A stretch of DNA of 64,000 bases, taken from Clostridiales bacterium (GTDB lineage: Bacteria; Bacillota; Clostridia; Saccharofermentanales; Saccharofermentanaceae). Positions 60,515 through 64,000 of the stretch are shown piece after piece. The translations under genes were made by a program, and so were the position numbers. The stretch covers positions 124,001 through 188,000 of the forward strand of contig JAFVDI010000031.1 of the NCBI GenBank assembly GCA_017478485.1, read 5' to 3'. The notes under the pieces were generated by a model that did no database searches, had not been told where the DNA came from, and saw only the letters and a program-made list of their open reading frames with translations. Numbering within the stretch: position 1 is the first letter of the stretch; each line of letters opens with the position of its first letter.

Positions 60515-61140
60515 TCTACTCCGAAAACATCTTTGTCTGCATGATCGTTCCAATAGTCGTCACGCTTGTTTTCGCAAAGGGAAGTGCCCGCCGTCTTGAA
60601 CTGAATTTCATCATCGGAATGACAGCATGCCTTCTCGGAGCTTATATCAGCGGATTCTTTAATGCTGTATCCGGTTTGGGAGTTGAGGACACGGCGATCT
60701 TTGTCTCTCCGGTTGTTGAAGAAGCAATGAAGTTCCTGCCGCTCTTCTTCTATTTCTATATGTTCGAACCGGATGACGACAGCATTTTCCTCGCCGCGGT
60801 CGGCATAGGTGCAGGTTTTGCTTCTTTTGAGAACGTCTGCTATATGGTGTCTTCTGGCGCGGAAAGCCTCAGTTTTCTTCTGATCAGGGCCCTTGCGGTA
60901 GGTGTCATGCATATCGTGAGCGTATATGCTTCGGTATTCGGTCTTGTCATTGCGCGCAGACTCAAGGCAATGAGGATCTCAAGCACCGTAGGTGCGCTGG
61001 CTTTGAGCATGCTCTTCCACGGTACTTATAATCTTCTGGTTTCGTCACCCGGAATAACTTCTTACATCGGATTTGCCGTCCCGCTTCTCACTGCAGTAGC
61101 TATGCTCTTTGCTTTGAGGCGCCTTAAACAGGGTAACTGA
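60511..61140 (+). CDS. PrsW-like intramembrane metalloprotease
   Basis: 209 residues, about six TM helices. PrsW-family motifs are VVEEAMKFLPLFF (EExxK, near 69-75), GFASFENVCYM (FxxxEN, near 106), AVGVMHIVSVYAS (His near 133) and LFHGTYN (His near 171). In Bacillus subtilis PrsW makes the first cut in anti-sigma RsiW, releasing SigW. Here it is in the same run as an ECF sigma factor and a small membrane protein, supporting an analogous role. It is last in that run, and a separate transcript for the LRR protein follows. Substrate not established. Confidence 0.88.
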   Translation: MIYSENIFVCMIVPIVVTLVFAKGSARRLELNFIIGMTACLLGAYISGFFNAVSGLGVEDTAIFVSPVVEEAMKFLPLFFYFYMFEPDDDSIFLAAVGIGAGFASFENVCYMVSSGAESLSFLLIRALAVGVMHIVSVYASVFGLVIARRLKAMRISSTVGALALSMLFHGTYNLLVSSPGITSYIGFAVPLLTAVAMLFALRRLKQGN

Positions 61141-61213
61141 TCTCTTTACTTACCGTACCTGTTTTCCTCCCATCTTTGATTTTTTCGTTTTTTTGAAAAT
61201 CGGGTGGGTAAAT

Positions 61214-61242
61214 TGAAACTTTACTGCATTTTATATGGTGTA
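61214..61242 (+). promoter_or_regulatory. Candidate ECF-type promoter of the LRR surface protein
   Basis: TGAAAC at 61214-61219 recalls the -35 of SigW-type promoters; the best -10-like word is GGTGTA at 61237-61242, after a 17-base spacer, a poor match to CGTA. No good sigma-A promoter is seen in this 136-base gap (TTGAAA at 61213 lacks a -10). Tentative. GGAGG precedes the ATG at 61277. Confidence 0.35.
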
Positions 61243-61276
61243 AGCACAATTTACAGGGGAAACAGGAGGATTATCC

Positions 61277-62875
61277 ATGAAATCGAAACGCTTAGTATCA
61301 ATGCTGGTCGCGGCCGCTATGGTTGCAGGCTCAATGCCGCTTACTGTATTTGCAGGAAGGCTTGATTACGAGCATGAGGAAACAGAAGTTCCGCAGATTA
61401 CAGAAACGGAAGAAGAGAAGGAAACTTCAAAGCCGGCTGTAAAAGAAACCAAGCCTTCTGAGAAGGAAACAGAGCCCGAGGTTAAGGAAACGAAGCCTGA
61501 AGTGAAGGAGACTGAGCCTGCTGAAACAGAGCCTGAAGAAACAAAGGAAACCGAACCTCAGGAAACCAAGGAAACAGAAGAGACAAAGGAACCTGAGGCT
61601 TCATTACCCGATGAGACAGAGCCTTCTGAGCCTTCTGTTCCTGCCGGTTCAGCAGGTGCAGCCGAAGAGAAGCTTCCGGAACAGACTGCCAAAGCTTCAA
61701 AGAAGAACGCCAATTCCGGCTCTTTGGGCAAGAGCGTAACCTGGAGTTTTGATGACTCAACAGGAATCATTACCATCAGCGGAACCGGCGCCATTCCGAA
61801 GTATTGTTATTTAGATCAGAAATACCCGGCCTGGTCCGGTTTTACGGACGATATAAAGGAAGTAGTGATCAAGAAAGGTATTACTTCTATCGGCAATGAC
61901 GCTTTTAGAAGATGTTCAAATCTTACAACCGTCACTTTCCCTGAAGGACTGAAGACGATAGGTGAATATGCATTTAACAGCTGCTCTTCGATAAAGGAAA
62001 TTACTGTTCCTGACAGTGTTACTTCCATTGGGACCGGTGCTTTTTCAAGTTGTACCAGCCTTAAGAAAGCGGTGATACTCGGAAAGATAAGTGCGATTGA
62101 GACTTTTGTTTTCAACGGCTGTGATAATCTTGAAAATGTTACGATTCCGTATGGTCCGACAACAATTGGCGGATGGGCATTTTTAGACTGCTACAGTCTT
62201 AAGGACTTTACTATCCCTGCAAGTGTAAAGAGTATTAGCTGGGCTGCATTCGGAAACTGCACTTCGCTTAAGAGCGTAACGGTTCCGGGCAGTGTAAAAC
62301 TTGTAGGTATAAGTGCCTTTGGCGGTTGTACCTCTTTGGAAACAGTAACGCTTGAATACGGTGTTCAGGAGATCGACAACTGTGCATTTGAAGACTGTAC
62401 TAATCTTAAAGCTTTATCGATCCCCAACAGCGTAACCACAATCGGAGGCATGGTTGTAGAAAACTGCCCCAAGATCGAAAATCTCAGCATTCCCGAGGAT
62501 ATGTTTGATGATCTGGGCTACGAGGAGTCTTATTTTGCCCCCGGCGGGATACATTTCCTGAAGCTTGAAGATAATACAATGGGCCTCAAGGGCAAGACTG
62601 CCAAGGTCAAGTATAAGAAACTGAAGAAGAAAGCCAGAACGGTAAGTGTTTCAAAGGTCATCAAGTTCTGTCCCAAGGCCAAGGGAACTCTGGTCTATAA
62701 AAAGACATACGGCAATAAGAAGATTTCCGTTAACAGCAAGACCGGAACGGTGACACTGAAGAAAAAGATGAAGAGAGGAACATACACCGTAAAGGTCAAA
62801 GTAAGGTCTTTGGGTTCCGAAACAGTAAAGAAGACCGGATGGAAGACCGTTAAGTTCAAGATCAGGGTTAAGTGA
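61277..62875 (+). CDS. Secreted BspA-type LRR surface protein
   Basis: 532 residues. Signal peptide (about 1-28, ending TVFAG), an E/T/K/P-rich stalk (about 32-125), a beta-rich introduction WSFDDSTGIITISGTG (about 155-170), LRR_5 repeats (about 195-400; pattern GLKTIGEYAFNSCSSIKEIT), and a C-terminal lysine-rich domain (about 430-532; LKGKTAKVKYKKLKKKAR ... KTGTVTLKKKMKR) homologous to the end of the large protein at 51206. No LPXTG. The lysine-rich domain may bind anionic wall polymer. It lies right after the sigma/PrsW cassette, a possible target, and is followed by a paralog of the small two-TM protein. Confidence 0.88.
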   Translation: MKSKRLVSMLVAAAMVAGSMPLTVFAGRLDYEHEETEVPQITETEEEKETSKPAVKETKPSEKETEPEVKETKPEVKETEPAETEPEETKETEPQETKETEETKEPEASLPDETEPSEPSVPAGSAGAAEEKLPEQTAKASKKNANSGSLGKSVTWSFDDSTGIITISGTGAIPKYCYLDQKYPAWSGFTDDIKEVVIKKGITSIGNDAFRRCSNLTTVTFPEGLKTIGEYAFNSCSSIKEITVPDSVTSIGTGAFSSCTSLKKAVILGKISAIETFVFNGCDNLENVTIPYGPTTIGGWAFLDCYSLKDFTIPASVKSISWAAFGNCTSLKSVTVPGSVKLVGISAFGGCTSLETVTLEYGVQEIDNCAFEDCTNLKALSIPNSVTTIGGMVVENCPKIENLSIPEDMFDDLGYEESYFAPGGIHFLKLEDNTMGLKGKTAKVKYKKLKKKARTVSVSKVIKFCPKAKGTLVYKKTYGNKKISVNSKTGTVTLKKKMKRGTYTVKVKVRSLGSETVKKTGWKTVKFKIRVK

Positions 62876-62901
62876 TCTGATGATCCGAACAGGAGAGACG
62901 G

Positions 62902-63225
62902 ATGAAGAGCATTGAAGAACAGATGAAAGAGATCTCACGGCGCAAAACGCGTTATGAGCGTGTCCGGAAGAACCGGGCTCTTGCCATAGCATGTGCCTGC
63001 CTTCTCATGTCTCTTATTGCTGTAATCTCGATCGCACCCGGCATTGAGGTGATCTATAAACAAAGCAAAATAACTGTGCTGGGTTCGACGATCCTGGATG
63101 CGAAAACCGGCGGCTATGTACTTGCCGCTCTTATCGGATTTACTTTGGGCATGCTGACAACTTTGATCTGCAGGCAGTACCGTGAGAACAGATCAGACAG
63201 CAATTCCGATCCTAAAGATGAGTGA
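62902..63225 (+). CDS. Small two-TM membrane protein, paralog of the one at 59403
   Basis: 107 residues, the same length as the paralog. N-terminal MKSIEEQMKEISRRKTRY, TM1 (about 26-46), an external loop of about 25 residues, TM2 (about 70-90; GGYVLAALIGFTLGMLTTLIC) and a polar acidic tail in place of the basic one. AGGAGA precedes the ATG. It is 26 bases after the LRR gene, so likely co-transcribed with it. A strong terminator follows at 63252. Confidence 0.75.
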   Translation: MKSIEEQMKEISRRKTRYERVRKNRALAIACACLLMSLIAVISIAPGIEVIYKQSKITVLGSTILDAKTGGYVLAALIGFTLGMLTTLICRQYRENRSDSNSDPKDE

Positions 63226-63251
63226 CCCGATATTTTTCACCCTGACATGGG

Positions 63252-63290
63252 GGCTGTCTCATTTATTTGAGACAGCCTCTTTTTCGTTTT
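63252..63290 (+). terminator. Terminator after the small two-TM paralog
   Basis: GGCTGTCTCA pairs exactly with TGAGACAGCC (10 bp) around TTTATT, followed by TCTTTTTCGTTTT. It ends the LRR-paralog transcript. Confidence 0.92.
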
Positions 63291-63379
63291 GGGCATTTTA
63301 GGGGTAAAAGTTTGCGAAATGCCATTTTTTCGCGCGTTGTGATAAAATAATGTTGATAAAATGAGGGAGTATTTGAATT

Positions 63380-64000
63380 ATGAAAGACAGAAATAAGAAT
63401 ATCCAGATACTTGAAGAAACCCTCGCTATTTGCAGCAGGGGGTACTATGGCGTAAACGGCAACCGGGCCGATTGCAAACTTTCCAAACTGCAGATGCCTC
63501 AGGCTGAAGTAATACTCCCTGAGGATGATATACCTTCTCTCGAGCAGTTCGCGAGAGGTTTTACCACCGAATACAGATGTGAGTACGGTGACTCGTTCGG
63601 AGCTGCCAGAAAGCTTGCCGATGAGGGCAAGGAATGCATCCTGGTCCTCAACTTTGCGAATGCCAGCCATCCGGGCGGAGGAGTCAGAAACGGTGCAACG
63701 GCTCAGGAAGAAGACCTCTGCCGTAAGAGTTCGCTTCTTTTCTCGCTTGAGAGCATGCAGGCAAGAAGATTCTATAACTACAACTGGAAGCAGATGACCA
63801 ATCTCGGTACAAATGCCGTTATCATCACGCCCCGTGTTGAGATAATCAGAGGTGACGATGACGAACTTCTCGAAGAGAGCGTTGTTGTAGCCGTCATGAC
63901 ATGTGCTGCCCCTAATATCAGAGACGGTCTTGCCGATCTGACTCAGGAGCAGTATGAAGACCTTGTTTATTACAGGATCATGAGAATGCTCCTCGTTGCA
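63380..64000 (+). CDS. PARG-like macrodomain protein (TIGR02452-like), 3' end outside window
   Basis: 207 codons are visible from ATG 63380 (GGGAG nine bases upstream) to the window edge. The core reads LVLNFANASHPGGGVRNGATAQEEDL; the spacing GGG(6)QEE (Gly 99-101, Glu 110-111) is the signature of bacterial poly(ADP-ribose) glycohydrolase, which removes ADP-ribose polymers or units from targets. Later segments (TNAVIITPRVEIIRGDD, TCAAPN) also fit this family. It is incomplete at the 3' end, so neither its full length nor its neighbours can be judged. Confidence 0.85.
   Translation, partial: MKDRNKNIQILEETLAICSRGYYGVNGNRADCKLSKLQMPQAEVILPEDDIPSLEQFARGFTTEYRCEYGDSFGAARKLADEGKECILVLNFANASHPGGGVRNGATAQEEDLCRKSSLLFSLESMQARRFYNYNWKQMTNLGTNAVIITPRVEIIRGDDDELLEESVVVAVMTCAAPNIRDGLADLTQEQYEDLVYYRIMRMLLVA

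Overview
The window looks like a chromosome segment from a Gram-positive bacterium of the class Clostridia, probably an uncultured gut or rumen lineage (the genus is not resolvable from sequence alone). The evidence is Firmicutes-type gene order (rplI-dnaB and tilS-hpt-ftsH), RNase J, lipoteichoic-acid-synthase-like proteins, a TPP-riboswitch-controlled ECF thiamine transporter (thiT), long-form HPF, a FeoA-FeoB fusion, and many BspA-like leucine-rich-repeat surface proteins. No rRNA or tRNA gene, CRISPR array, insertion sequence or prophage was seen. Base composition is uneven: sampled lines in housekeeping genes are near 55% G+C (33 of 60 at 33001-33060), while the block from about 6.1 to 10.1 kb is far more AT-rich (17 of 60 at 6661-6720).

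Layout. 0-6 kb: end of rplI, then dnaB, tilS, hpt and ftsH, closed by a strong terminator. 6.1-10.1 kb: a two-gene AT-rich cassette with a YidC-like membrane domain fused to an alkaline-phosphatase/phosphoglycerol-transferase-type domain, followed by a CDP-glycerol glycerophosphotransferase-like enzyme. 10.1-24.5 kb: a type IV pilus locus driven by a consensus promoter (large pseudopilin, unknown membrane protein, PilC, fused PilM-PilN, PilO, PilB, short prepilin peptidase, PilA, two minor pilins, a giant repeat-bearing pilin-like adhesin and a second prepilin peptidase). 24.6-27.2 kb: an LTA-synthase-like protein and rpsU. 27.3-38.8 kb: hybrid histidine kinase, recJ, rel, rnj, a 3D/SH3 protein and a nuclease-like protein. 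38.8-39.4 kb: a repeat-rich non-coding stretch. 39.4-48.5 kb: a tiny membrane protein, proS, a transglutaminase/LRR protein, an AraC regulator, an acetyltransferase, an M24 peptidase, an alpha/beta-hydrolase-like protein, TPP riboswitch plus thiT, and hpf. 48.6-54.2 kb: a very large surface protein gene split by a frameshift. 54.2-63.2 kb: hairpin repeats, feoAB, a membrane GDPD, then a cassette of ECF sigma factor, small two-TM protein, polytopic protein, PrsW-like protease, LRR surface protein and a paralog of the small two-TM protein. The window ends inside a PARG-like gene.

How the genes work together. Three themes stand out beyond housekeeping: (1) glycerophosphate-polymer chemistry (YidC fusion plus glycerophosphotransferase, LtaS-like protein, GDPD); (2) a surface/adhesion programme (T4P with an LRR-bearing pilin, and several secreted LRR proteins with E/T/P-rich stalks and a shared lysine-rich C-terminal domain); (3) a probable regulated-intramembrane-proteolysis module in which a PrsW-like protease sits with an ECF sigma factor and an unrecognised small membrane protein that may be its anti-sigma factor. 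The best candidates for undescribed biology are the YidC-phosphotransferase fusion cassette, the two prepilin peptidases with complementary losses, and the sigma/two-TM/PrsW cassette with its duplicated two-TM protein.
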